Assembly (NCBI GenBank): GCA_030490835.1
Contig: CM059973.1
Location: 52,580,008-52,644,007 of the forward strand
Length of the DNA stretch: 64,000 bases
DNA from: Annona cherimola
Taxonomy: Eukaryota > Streptophyta > Magnoliopsida > Magnoliales > Annonaceae
Direction: 5' to 3'
The notes beneath the pieces were generated by a model that was not told the origin of the DNA, did not search any database, and saw only the letters and a list, made by a program, of their open reading frames with translations. Below, in pieces: positions 1 to 7,643 of the stretch (its first letter is position 1; the number at the start of each line of letters is the position of its first letter). The translations under genes were made by a program, and so were the position numbers.

Positions 1-562
1 CCTCAATGGCCGTGATCTTCGGAGTCCATGATTCGGGTAGCGCTCTTAGAATTTTCATTATATGCTCAGATTCAAAAATAGCTTTTCCAAGACCTTTCGG
101 GGCATTAGTAATCTTAGAAAATCTAACAAATATTTCTAAAATATTTTCAATCTCAAGCATTTTAAAACTTTCTAACTCTCCAATCAAAATATTTCTTCTC
201 GTCCCTTGGACTTGAGAAGTTTCCTCATAAATAGATGTAAAAGTGTCTCATATTTCTTTAGCGGTTTGGCATAAGGATACCATATCATACTCAGATGCCG
301 TTAGTGCACAAAAGAGGGAATTCATGGCTTTTGCGTTGCTTTTAACTGTTCTAACTTCCTCCTCGGACCATGTGGAGGCTCTTTCATCAATAGGCAACAC
401 AACACCAACTTGAATAGAAATCCAAGAATCTATATCCATAGCCATGATTAATTATTTCATTCGTAACTTCTAATAACCGAAGTTACTCCCATCAAATAGA
501 GGTGACCTTGTGAAAGATTGGCCCTTAGCAAATGCAGCGGTGGAAGTTTGTTGGGGTGCCAT
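1..562 (-). pseudogene. Sirevirus-like Ty1/copia gag, N-terminal part, broken (element A)
   Basis: Read on the minus strand from the ATG at 562-560, this encodes the start of a copia Gag. It has the PLFDG...LRMK and SW...STW...KAMN blocks and closely resembles the intact plus-strand gag at 4116-5810. Gag would form the virus-like particle. The frame has in-frame stops at the YWKLR tryptophan, at a nearby glutamine codon, and at the EIWD tryptophan (about 245-247). All three look like C-to-T or G-to-A changes. The rest of gag and pol lie to the left, outside the window. A PBS lies just upstream at 597-608. Identity as gag is secure from the internal homologue; the function is dead in this copy. 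Confidence 0.85.
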
Positions 563-596
563 ATATGAGATCTCTTTGGTTTAAATTCAAAGACCT

Positions 597-608
597 GCTC
601 TGATAACA
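597..608 (-). other. Primer-binding site of element A (initiator Met-tRNA type)
   Basis: On the minus strand this reads TGTTATCAGAGC, one base from the plant initiator Met-tRNA complement TGGTATCAGAGC. It sits two bases after the LTR end, the normal copia spacing, and 35 bases before the gag ATG. Confidence 0.85.
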
Positions 609-610
609 CT

Positions 611-1157
611 TGTTGGTCCCGAGTTTATGGCTATTACCCAAGAAGGGAATGGTGAATTAGGTATTTTGAAATTTTCACTTAAATAAAAAAATTTTCCCTG
701 TTTAATTTAGTCCCCTTAATGAAACAAATGAATAATATGGAGAGAAATAAAGCAATAAAAGCTAAAATGCAAATCACAGTAGTAGGCAAAGATTTTATAG
801 TGGTTCAGGCAACCTTCCCTACTCCACTCTTCCAAGCTCACACCCTTTTGTGACTTGGGTTCCACTAATGTATTATCAAATACAGCTAGAGCATCAGCTC
901 TCTTCTAGATTCTAGCTCTAAGGGGCGTGTACAAATCACAGCACAAGTAGGTGACGAGTCACACTCAGGTCATAATGCTACTTTGCTTTCACTTGGTTCA
1001 AATCACCAATATCAAACCAAGTATCAGATACAAATATTGAATTAAACAAAAAAACTACACTTTACAGATTGTGTAGGCAGGTTTCAGCTCGTGGAAGAAC
1101 TTGTAAAAGAAAAGATTTGATCAGCGATGTAGCTTGTAGCAAGTTGGAGCTAAGTTC
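611..1157 (-). mobile_element. 5' LTR of element A, segment 1 (PBS-proximal end)
   Basis: The segment begins TGTTGGTCCCGAG, as do the LTR ends at 1158 and 23656, and shares with them the blocks 'gggcaacctcc', 'ctactccactcttcc' and 'ctcttctagattc'. It stops at 1157, where element B is inserted. The LTR resumes at 6213. The last five bases, AGTTC (1153-1157), are repeated at 6208-6212. No coding content. Confidence 0.85.
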
Positions 1158-1888
1158 TGTTGGCCCCGAGTTTAATGGCAAAACCCAAAAGGGGAGGGGT
1201 GAATTGGGTTCTGAAAAATTCTTTGGTAAATTAAAACTTAACCCCTTATAATTTCAATCCCCTTGATGAAACGTGATATGAGATAGAATGAGAGGGTGAA
1301 AATGGAATATAAAAATGTAAACAATCAAACCAAACAAGAGACAACAATATATAGTGGTTTGGGCAACCTTCCCTACTCCACTCTTCCAATCACACACCCG
1401 TTGTGTCTTGGGTTCCACTATTGTATTTTGAATACAATCTAGAGCACCCGCTCTCTTCTAGATTCTAGCTCTAGGGGGCATATACAATAATCACTTGTTG
1501 GTGAGACCAACTCCAACCAACCAAGTCCAATCTATTGGTGAGACAGTCTCCAACCAATCAAGCAAAACCCGTTAGTGAGACAAACTCAAACCAACCCCCT
1601 GTTTTGCTTCTTCTTGAATTCGGTCTCCAATACCGATCCAAGGCAACAACATAAAACAAATAAATAAAAGAGAGATTACACTTTACAACGTGTATTCGAT
1701 AAGCTCCGGAAGCTCCTTGTCTTGTAGAGATGATAATCTTGGAAGCGCACTTGAAAGTTGTAGCACTTGAAGCTTCAATAGTTATTCAAATAACTTCAAA
1801 ACATTTGAATATTAGAAGATGGAAGCTCAACTTGTGTTTTCCTCTTTTTTTCCTCCTTCTCCCTTCTCTCCACGTTCATTCTTCAATG

Positions 1889-1898
1889 GTATATATAG
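1889..1898 (-). promoter_or_regulatory. TATA box of LTR B
   Basis: The minus strand reads CTCTATATATACC just downstream of the inverted repeat at 1916-1954. Position and spacing match the TATA of LTR C at 24296-24303. Confidence 0.55.
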
Positions 1899-1977
1899 AG
1901 AAAAAAGGTTCTAGCCGTTGGAGTGGAGGTTCACGCGCATCTAGAGCTCCAACGTTCGGATTTTCGACCGTTACGAG

Positions 1978-2225
1978 TTGAAGTCGCAAGTGGAGTCGAC
2001 TTCGGATAGGTGAAGTCGACTTGGGATGCAACTTCGTCTTGCTAAAACTTGCTGTCCAGAATTTTGCCTTCGAAGTTGCAGGTGAAGTCCACTTGGGTCT
2101 GGGACTTCACCAAGTCGCAAGTGAAGTCGACTTGGGTTGAGACTTCACTTCCGAAGTCGCAGGCGAAGTCGACTTGGGTCTGAGACTTCACCAAGTCGCA
2201 AGTGAAGTCGACTTGGGCTGAGACT
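1978..2225. repeat. Tandem GTCGAC-rich repeats in LTR B
   Basis: Imperfect repeats of about 50 bp built from GAAGTCGACTTGGG, a GACTTCAC/AAGTCGCA spacer, and back. Two neighbouring units around 2090-2140 and 2165-2215 are nearly identical. Similar arrays occur in the LTRs of A and C. The tract is CpG-rich compared with its surroundings. Confidence 0.85.
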
Positions 2226-2436
2226 TCACTTTGCAGAACTTGCAATTCATGAAGTTGAACTCTTGAAACTTAAATTATTTCACATTTTCATTTTCATACA
2301 CATAATTAGAGATAAAATATCTGAGAACACTTAGACAAATGTATTAGATCATTTTTAATGATATTTCAATTATTTGTTAATCATCAAAATCAAATTGATC
2401 ATTCTTAAAGCAAGCATATGATCAACAATCTCAACA

Positions 2437-2450
2437 ATCTCCCCCTTTTT
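2437..2450 (-). other. Polypurine tract next to LTR B
   Basis: The minus strand reads AAAAAGGGGGAGAT directly before TGTTGAG. This is the conserved Sirevirus PPT/LTR junction and sets the element polarity. Confidence 0.85.
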
Positions 2451-2466
2451 GATGATTGACAAAACT

Positions 2467-2498
2467 TAATTGAAATATCTTCCTTTCTCAATTGAATC
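2467..2498. repeat. Inverted repeat arm 1 bounding the flipped interior of B
   Basis: This 32-bp stretch is the reverse complement of 6113-6144. It derives from the element's 3' untranslated region. Beyond it the coding orientation switches from minus to plus. Confidence 0.75.
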
Positions 2499-2501
2499 AA
2501 A

Positions 2502-3665
2502 GCACTATATGGATTAAAACAAGCTCCAAGAGCTTGGTATGATAGACTAAGCAAATTTCTGATTGATCATGATTTTCAAAAAGGAAAGGTAGACACCACT
2601 TTGTTTATCAAGTACAATGGAAAGGATATATTAATCATTCAAATTTATGTTGATGATATCATTTTTGGTGCTACTAATGAAACTCTTTGCCAAGAATTTT
2701 CTGAGCTAATGCAGAAAGAATTTGAGATGAGCATGATGGGAGAGCTAAATTTCTTCCTTGGACTGCAAATCAAGCAACTAAATGAAGGAATCTTCATTAA
2801 CCAGTCCAAGTATATCAAAGAAATGCAAAAGAAGTTTGGCATGGAGAACAGCAAAGGAGCAAACACACCAATGAGCTCAACAATCAAAATCGACAAAGAT
2901 GAGAAGGGCAAAGTAGTTGATTTGAAATTGTATAGAAGCATGATAGGTTCTTTATTGTATTTAACTGCTTCTAGGCCTGATATATTGTTTAGTGTGTGTA
3001 TGTGCTCTAGATTTCAATCATGTCCAAAAGAATCACACTTGGTAGCTGTTAAAAGAATTTTTAGATACCTAGTTGACACTACCAATATAGGACTTTGGTA
3101 TCCAAAGGGCTCTAACTTTGATCTAATCGGCTACTCGGATGCGGATTTTGCCGGTTACAAAGTAGATAGAAAAAGCACTAGTGGAACATGTCAATTTCTT
3201 GGGAACATGTTGGTTTCATGGTTTTCAAGAAAACAAACTAGTGTTGCTCTATCTACGGCGGAAGCCGAATATATTGCCGCCGGGAGCTGTTGTGCCCAAT
3301 TACTTTGGATGAAATAGCAACTTAGGGACTATGGCATGGATTTTAAAGATATACCCATTAAATGTGATAATACTAGTGCCATATGTTTAACTAAGAATCC
3401 AGTCTTGCATTCTAGGACCAAACATATAGACCTTAGACATCATTTTATTAGAGAACATGTAGAAAATCATGATATATGTCTAGTATATGTAAGAACTGAG
3501 GATCAAATTGCAGATATATTCACTAAGCCCCTAGCTAAAGAAGCATTTTATAAGATTAGAAATGACATGGGAATGATTAATTTAACTGAGCACCTATTTA
3601 GGGGGAGCACCAGTTTAGGGGGAGCAAACCCACTTTCTTTACCCTCTAAATTTTTGATATATTGA
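2502..3665 (+). pseudogene. Sirevirus pol fragment: C-terminal RT and RNase H (element B)
   Basis: The open frame begins at 2502 with the RT block [20 protein letters not shown] and continues through the catalytic YVDD (2646-2657), [17 protein letters not shown] and the connection region. RNase H follows: GYSDADFAGY, STSGTCQFLG, ALSTAEAEYIA and KHIDLRHHFIREH. One nonsense codon, TAG at 3315-3317, replaces the CAG found in the homologous frame of element C. Protease, integrase and the RT N-terminus are absent because the frame starts abruptly at the inversion junction. Downstream are PPT-like repeats and the LTR at 3849. These sequence blocks are typical of the Sirevirus (Maximus/SIRE) lineage. 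Not functional alone. Confidence 0.9.
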
Positions 3666-3848
3666 CAAAAAGGGGGAAAAGAGTAGGATTTGAGTCCAAA
3701 GGGGGAGAAGAGTAGGATATGTTCAACTTGAATGTTTGCATAAGCATAAGTATGATAAAAATTCAAAATGCTAAGTGAGCATGTTATTTTAAGCAATTGA
3801 AAGGTATACACTCAAATCGGTTTTGTCAATCATCAAAAAGGGGGAGAT
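3666..3848 (+). repeat. 3' untranslated region with multiple PPT-like motifs (element B)
   Basis: Several AAAGGGGGA runs occur (near 3601, 3615, 3668, 3700), ending in the true PPT AAAAAGGGGGAGAT at 3835-3848 directly before TGTTGG. Multiple PPT-like copies before the 3' LTR are a known hallmark of Sireviruses. Confidence 0.8.
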
Positions 3849-4061
3849 TGTTGGAAATATGTGGAAAACTAGCTAAATCTATGTTTTGATGATTAACAAA
3901 TCAATTTGAGTAAGTCTTGGCTACTAACAAGTTTGTGGAAATGTTTAAGGTATATACACTTGAAGAAAATAGAGCATGGAAGCCAAGTCGTACCCCAAGT
4001 CGACCTCAAGATCGACTTCAAGAAGCCAAATCTGTCCAGAGTTGAAAATGAGAGAAGAACA
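3849..4061 (+). repeat. Internally deleted LTR shared between pol (left) and gag (right)
   Basis: It starts TGTTGGAAATATGTGG, exactly as the outer end of LTR C does, and follows it for about 205 bases. At 'gaagaacaag' it jumps straight to the LTR end and PBS. In LTR C the same point continues into GTCGAC repeats. The junction falls in the microhomology ACAAGTG. About 1.5 kb of LTR, including its promoter region, is lost. Pol upstream and PBS-gag downstream make this a single-LTR tandem joint. Confidence 0.8.
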
Positions 4062-4063
4062 AG

Positions 4064-4075
4064 TGGTATCAGAGC
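4064..4075 (+). other. Primer-binding site (initiator Met-tRNA)
   Basis: TGGTATCAGAGC is an exact match to the plant initiator Met-tRNA 3' complement. It lies 40 bases before the gag ATG at 4116. Confidence 0.9.
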
Positions 4076-4115
4076 AGGCCTCTATCTTATTTGAGGTGAT
4101 CTCTTCTATATTTCT

Positions 4116-5810
4116 ATGGCAACCTACTTAACTTCTGTACCTGCGTTTGCCAAAGGCCAATCATTTTTAAGGCCACCTCTATTTGATGGCAATAATTTTA
4201 GTTATTGGAAGTTAAGGATGAAACAACTCATTATGGCAACCAATATGAATTCTTGGATAGCCATACAAGATGGCATTACATTACCAAAGGGGGACAAGGC
4301 GTCCACTTGGACAAAAGAAGAAACTATGTCCGTCCAAAGTAATGCCAAAGCTATGAATTTCTTATTTTGTGCATTGACCGCTGCAGAATTTGATAGAGTT
4401 TCTTCATGCACAACGGCTAAAGAGATATGGGATAAATTGGTATCTATTTATGAGGGTTCCTCCCAAGTAAAGGGAACTAAAAGGAATATCCTTGTTGGTG
4501 ATTTTGAAAGATTTCAAATGTTAGATGGTGAATCAATTTCAGAAATGTATGCTAGATTTTCTAAAATCACTAACGCTCTTAAAGGCCTAGAAAAGCCAAT
4601 TTCTGAAAGTGAGCAGGTTATGAAGATACTTAGAGCATTGCCAAACTCATGGAATGAAAAGATCACAGCTATTGAGGAGGCAAAAGACTTAAACAAGCTC
4701 AAAGTAAATAACTTGGTTAGCTCACTCATGTCTCATGAGCTCATCAAAAACAAGAAAGAAGAATCTCAAAGAAGTAAGAAGTCTATTGCGCTCAAAAGTA
4801 TGATGAAGAGCTCAAGTGAATCTACATCAAGCTCATACGAATATTTTAGCTCAAAGAAGAAAATGAAGAATAGAAGAAAGGAATTTCCAAAATGTTATAA
4901 ATGCGGTGGTCTTGGACATATACAAATCGAATGTACCACCCCGGATGATTTGGAAATTCAAAATAAGAGAAGCTTTTCAAAAAGATCGGCTAGAAGAATG
5001 CGTAAAAAGGAATATACTACCTTAACCTCTAGCACTTCATCAAGTGAAGGAGAAGATGCAGTAAATTGGGCAAGAATTTGCTGCATGGCCATTATAAAAG
5101 ATGAAAAGAAAACTTGCCAAAAATCTGAAGAAAGTAATGATGCAAGAAAATTGAAACTGTCAACATTTGATGCATCTATGGCTATCGAGGTAAGCTCATC
5201 TGATTCTTATTCATCTTCTAATGTTTGTTCTAAATGTAATGAGTTGAATGATTTACAACAAACTTATGACTCATTATTTGATGAATTCAAAAGCCTTGGT
5301 ATCAAATATGTTCAAAAGAAAAGGCAATTCAACACAACTGCCATTGCAAATGGAAAATTAGCGGAGGAGAATGCATCCTTGCAAAATGATATAAATGCCT
5401 TGAAGAATGAAATAGAGGCATTGAGAAAGGAGAACCAAAATTTGAAGGATTCATTGGCTAAGTTCTCCAACATGGGAGAAAATGTGCAGAAATTTTTGAG
5501 AATGACCACTCAAGTTAATAAGAGGGGTCTTGGAAAGCACATTAATGTCAAACTAAATAAAACAAACTCTCCTATTTGGATTAAGGCTTCTAGTACATCA
5601 AATGTGAGGGGACATTTTAAGAAGCTTGTTGATAAATCATGGACAAATATACCTACTTGGCAACCAAAGAATTATCATGGTACTCCAACCTATGCTAGAA
5701 TCACTTGCCATTATTGTAATAAGTTTGGACACAAAATATATCAATGCAAGGCAAGAAAAATGGTTTGTAATGGAGTTAAATTAGTTTGGATGCCAAAGAG
5801 ACATATCTAA
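4116..5810 (+). CDS. gag: Sirevirus-like Gag, uninterrupted, 564 aa
   Basis: Structural Gag of a Ty1/copia Sirevirus-type element, which would assemble cytoplasmic particles around the RNA. The N-terminal ~200 residues match the UBN2/DUF4219-type copia Gag (RPPLFDGNNFSYWK..., KAMNFLFCAL, KILRALP..W). A CCHC knuckle, CYKCGGLGHIQIEC, starts near residue 260. A lysine/serine-rich stretch and a predicted coiled coil follow (about 390-460, heptad-like KNEIEALRKENQNLKDSL). A second CCHC, CHYCNKFGHKIYQC, lies near residue 531. The long Gag with a coiled coil fits Sireviruses. The start is the first ATG after the PBS. It ends in TAA with no pol behind it. It has no internal stop, unlike every other long gag here. 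Confidence 0.88.
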   Translation: MATYLTSVPAFAKGQSFLRPPLFDGNNFSYWKLRMKQLIMATNMNSWIAIQDGITLPKGDKASTWTKEETMSVQSNAKAMNFLFCALTAAEFDRVSSCTTAKEIWDKLVSIYEGSSQVKGTKRNILVGDFERFQMLDGESISEMYARFSKITNALKGLEKPISESEQVMKILRALPNSWNEKITAIEEAKDLNKLKVNNLVSSLMSHELIKNKKEESQRSKKSIALKSMMKSSSESTSSSYEYFSSKKKMKNRRKEFPKCYKCGGLGHIQIECTTPDDLEIQNKRSFSKRSARRMRKKEYTTLTSSTSSSEGEDAVNWARICCMAIIKDEKKTCQKSEESNDARKLKLSTFDASMAIEVSSSDSYSSSNVCSKCNELNDLQQTYDSLFDEFKSLGIKYVQKKRQFNTTAIANGKLAEENASLQNDINALKNEIEALRKENQNLKDSLAKFSNMGENVQKFLRMTTQVNKRGLGKHINVKLNKTNSPIWIKASSTSNVRGHFKKLVDKSWTNIPTWQPKNYHGTPTYARITCHYCNKFGHKIYQCKARKMVCNGVKLVWMPKRHI

Positions 5811-6112
5811 GGTGGAACCAAGTCTCCTTGAGTTCCTATGCATTATGGTACTAACATTCATGGACCTATTTTATAAGCCTCATTTGTACTACCAATTTTA
5901 TATGCCCCATTGTGCCTCATTGTGCCCCATTGTGCTACCTTTTTGTGTTGATTGACAAAAAGGGGGAGAGAGTGTAGTAATGAAAATATCTTAAGAAAAG
6001 AGAATAATATTGCATATAACTTAGGGGGAGAAGCATTTCCATCTATATGAAAAGAATATATATTATTGCACTTATTGATGAAAATCATGATCTTCATATA
6101 GACATATCTGTG
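5811..6112 (+). other. 3' untranslated DNA after gag; pol deleted
   Basis: Non-coding. It contains 'ccccattgtg' tandem repeats (5903-5935), an AAAAAGGGGGAG motif (5955-5966) and AGGGGGAGAAG (6021-6031), which look like Sirevirus 3' PPT-like signals. Gag is thus joined almost directly to the element's 3' region, and protease, integrase, RT and RNase H have been lost between them. Confidence 0.65.
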
Positions 6113-6144
6113 ATTCAATTGAGAAAGGAAGATATTTCAATTAT
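6113..6144. repeat. Inverted repeat arm 2 bounding the flipped interior of B
   Basis: Reverse complement of 2467-2498. Its last 13 bases (GATATTTCAATTA) also occur inside LTR B at about 2363-2375. The switch from 3' untranslated DNA to LTR end therefore occurs at microhomology. Confidence 0.75.
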
Positions 6145-6207
6145 TTGTTAATCATAAAAATCAAATTGCTCATTCTTAAAGCAAGCATATGATCAACAAT
6201 CTCAACA
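6132..6207 (-). repeat. LTR end stub of element B
   Basis: Matches 2363-2436, the outer end of LTR B, with a few substitutions, and ends CAACA. Only about 75 bp of this LTR remains. AGTTC follows, completing the target-site duplication. Confidence 0.8.
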
Positions 6208-7367
6208 AGTTCTTCTCTTGAAACTTGTGTTGATCACTTAATGCTTGGAGAAGATGGTAGTTTGATCTCAGTAAATGTTTTGTCTAACCTCTAGCACGTT
6301 CACTTGAATCCTCATTTATAATGGTGGAGTAAATTCGAACGTTTGGTGGTAGGTGGCGCGCATTTAATGCGCCAACGTTTGAATTTTTCCTACTATTGCG
6401 ACCCAAGTCGCATGTGGAGTCGACTTCGGATGCGAGTTCACCCAAGTCGCAGACTGGAGTCTACTTCGGGTGTGACTTCGATCTCCAACATCTTCAAGTT
6501 CTTCTTCAGGTCGACTGGTCCTGGACTTGACCCAAGTTGCAGGTGAAGTCGACTTCGGGTGCGACTTCACTTTCCATATGAACTTGATGGAACTTGGATT
6601 TCTTTGGAAATGAACTTGTTTGCTTGATATTCATCTTATATTTTGTTCTTCCACTTATGCTTTTGATCTTGAATGCTCAATCTTGAAACTTGACATGTTC
6701 AACTTTTCTTGGAGGCTTTGTCTTCATGCCTTAGACTTAGAATGATTTGATTTTCTTGATTTTGCAATCCATAGATATAGCCAAATGATTTTCCCTTGAG
6801 TAAACTACTATCTTGAATGATTAGATCATGTAGATTTGCTTGTCTAGACTGTATATATCTTCATCCTGACTCAAGTCGGATATCTGGGTCGACTTGGGTT
6901 CCAACTTTACTCAAGTCGCATGTGGAGTCGACCTGGGGATGCGACTTCACCCAAGTCGCACATGGAGTCGACTTCGGTTGTGACTTCGCCTGTCTTGGTT
7001 CCCAATTTCAGCACTGGAAGGTTTGAGCATCTGAAGTCGATAGTGGAGTCGACTTGGGTTTGCAACTTCACCCAAGTCGCAGCTGGAGTCGACTTGGACT
7101 GCGACTTCACCTATCTTAATTCCCAATTTCAGCGTTGGAAGGTTTTGCCCCTTCTGAAGTCGATCTTGAAGTCGACTTGGGTATCGACTTCACTCAAGTC
7201 GATGGCTAAGTAGACTTAGCTTTGCGACTTGGTCTGTCAGGTTCTGAATTTTAAATGTTTAGCCTTAAAACAATTTCAATAAGTCACATTAGTACCCAAA
7301 ACATTCTCAAATTGAGTTGTTAATCATTAAAATATAGATTGTGCTTAATTTTCCATTGATTCCAACA
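6208..7367 (-). mobile_element. 5' LTR of element A, segment 2 (outer end)
   Basis: Resumes the LTR interrupted at 1157. Together the two parts give about 1.7 kb, close to LTR C at 1.79 kb. It contains a degenerate TATA (6314-6321, minus), the inverted repeat 6331-6386, a long GTCGAC repeat tract (6400-6570 and 6860-7235) and the terminal CCAACA at 7362-7367. No PPT follows, so this is the outer edge of a minus-strand 5' LTR. The bases after it, ATTGT, would be the target duplication; its partner is off the window. Confidence 0.82.
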
Positions 7368-7481
7368 ATTGTGATGTCCACATATATGGACGTTCTCCTT
7401 TATGCTACTCCCTTTTTCCTCCTCCTTTATCTCCCTCATTATCTCGTTTGGACTAATTATTATTTTTCCTTTGTTCGCCAT
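7368..7481 (-). pseudogene. Start of a leader ORF of gypsy element F, cut by element A
   Basis: On the minus strand an ATG at 7481-7479 opens 38 codons beginning MANKGK and containing KEEEKG and IKENVH before element A interrupts it. It resembles the start of the extra ORF of element D (35890 onward: MADRGK, KKEERR, REENIH) and has the same position after the PBS. I do not recognise the protein and assign no function. The rest is outside the window. Confidence 0.5.
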
Positions 7482-7626
7482 CTACATTTTAAAACATAAC
7501 AAGTTAATTATATTTTACAATATCATCTTCACATAGCATGGCAATCAACACATAATCATATATGTTTCATAATTTCAATTTATTCTTCATAATTAGTATG
7601 TTTTCCACACTTATTTACCAACTCAT
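7482..7626 (-). other. Leader of gypsy element F
   Basis: Non-coding AT-rich DNA between the PBS and the leader ORF. The minus-strand text after the PBS ('gagttggtaaataagtgtgg') parallels the leader of element D at 35711-35730. Confidence 0.6.
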
Positions 7627-7638
7627 GCTCTAATACCA
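7627..7638 (-). other. Primer-binding site of element F
   Basis: The minus strand reads TGGTATTAGAGC, one base off the Met-tRNA complement, five bases from the LTR end as in element D. Confidence 0.8.
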
Positions 7639-7643
7639 AGCTC

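Larger units (their letters stand above)
1158..2436 (-). repeat. Full LTR of element B (antisense)
   Basis: A 1,279-bp LTR from TGTTGG to CAACA. In antisense orientation its outer end reads TGTTGAGATTG, a different subfamily end from the TGTTGGAAATATG end of element C. It holds a TATA-like box near 1890, an inverted repeat at 1916-1954, and a run of AAGTCGACTT repeats at about 1978-2225. A PPT follows at 2437-2450, which marks this as the 3' LTR of the minus-strand copy. No genuine ORF. Confidence 0.85.
1158..6207. mobile_element. Composite, internally inverted Sirevirus insertion (element B), TSD AGTTC
   Basis: The 5,050-bp block starts with TGTTGG and ends with CAACA, and is flanked by AGTTC at 1153-1157 and 6208-6212. 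It therefore integrated as one unit into element A's LTR, or was rearranged afterwards without touching its ends. Order on the plus strand: a full antisense LTR (1158-2436), antisense PPT and 3' untranslated DNA, then plus-strand RT-RNaseH, PPT, a shortened LTR, PBS, an intact gag, 3' untranslated DNA, and a stub of antisense LTR end. A 32-bp inverted repeat (2467-2498 and 6113-6144) bounds the flipped interior. Most of the pol gene is missing. Confidence 0.8.

Noticed and set aside
597..608. tRNA gene signal
   Set aside because: Only the 12-base primer-binding complement is present here and at 4064, 7627 and 35697; no cloverleaf or A/B boxes.
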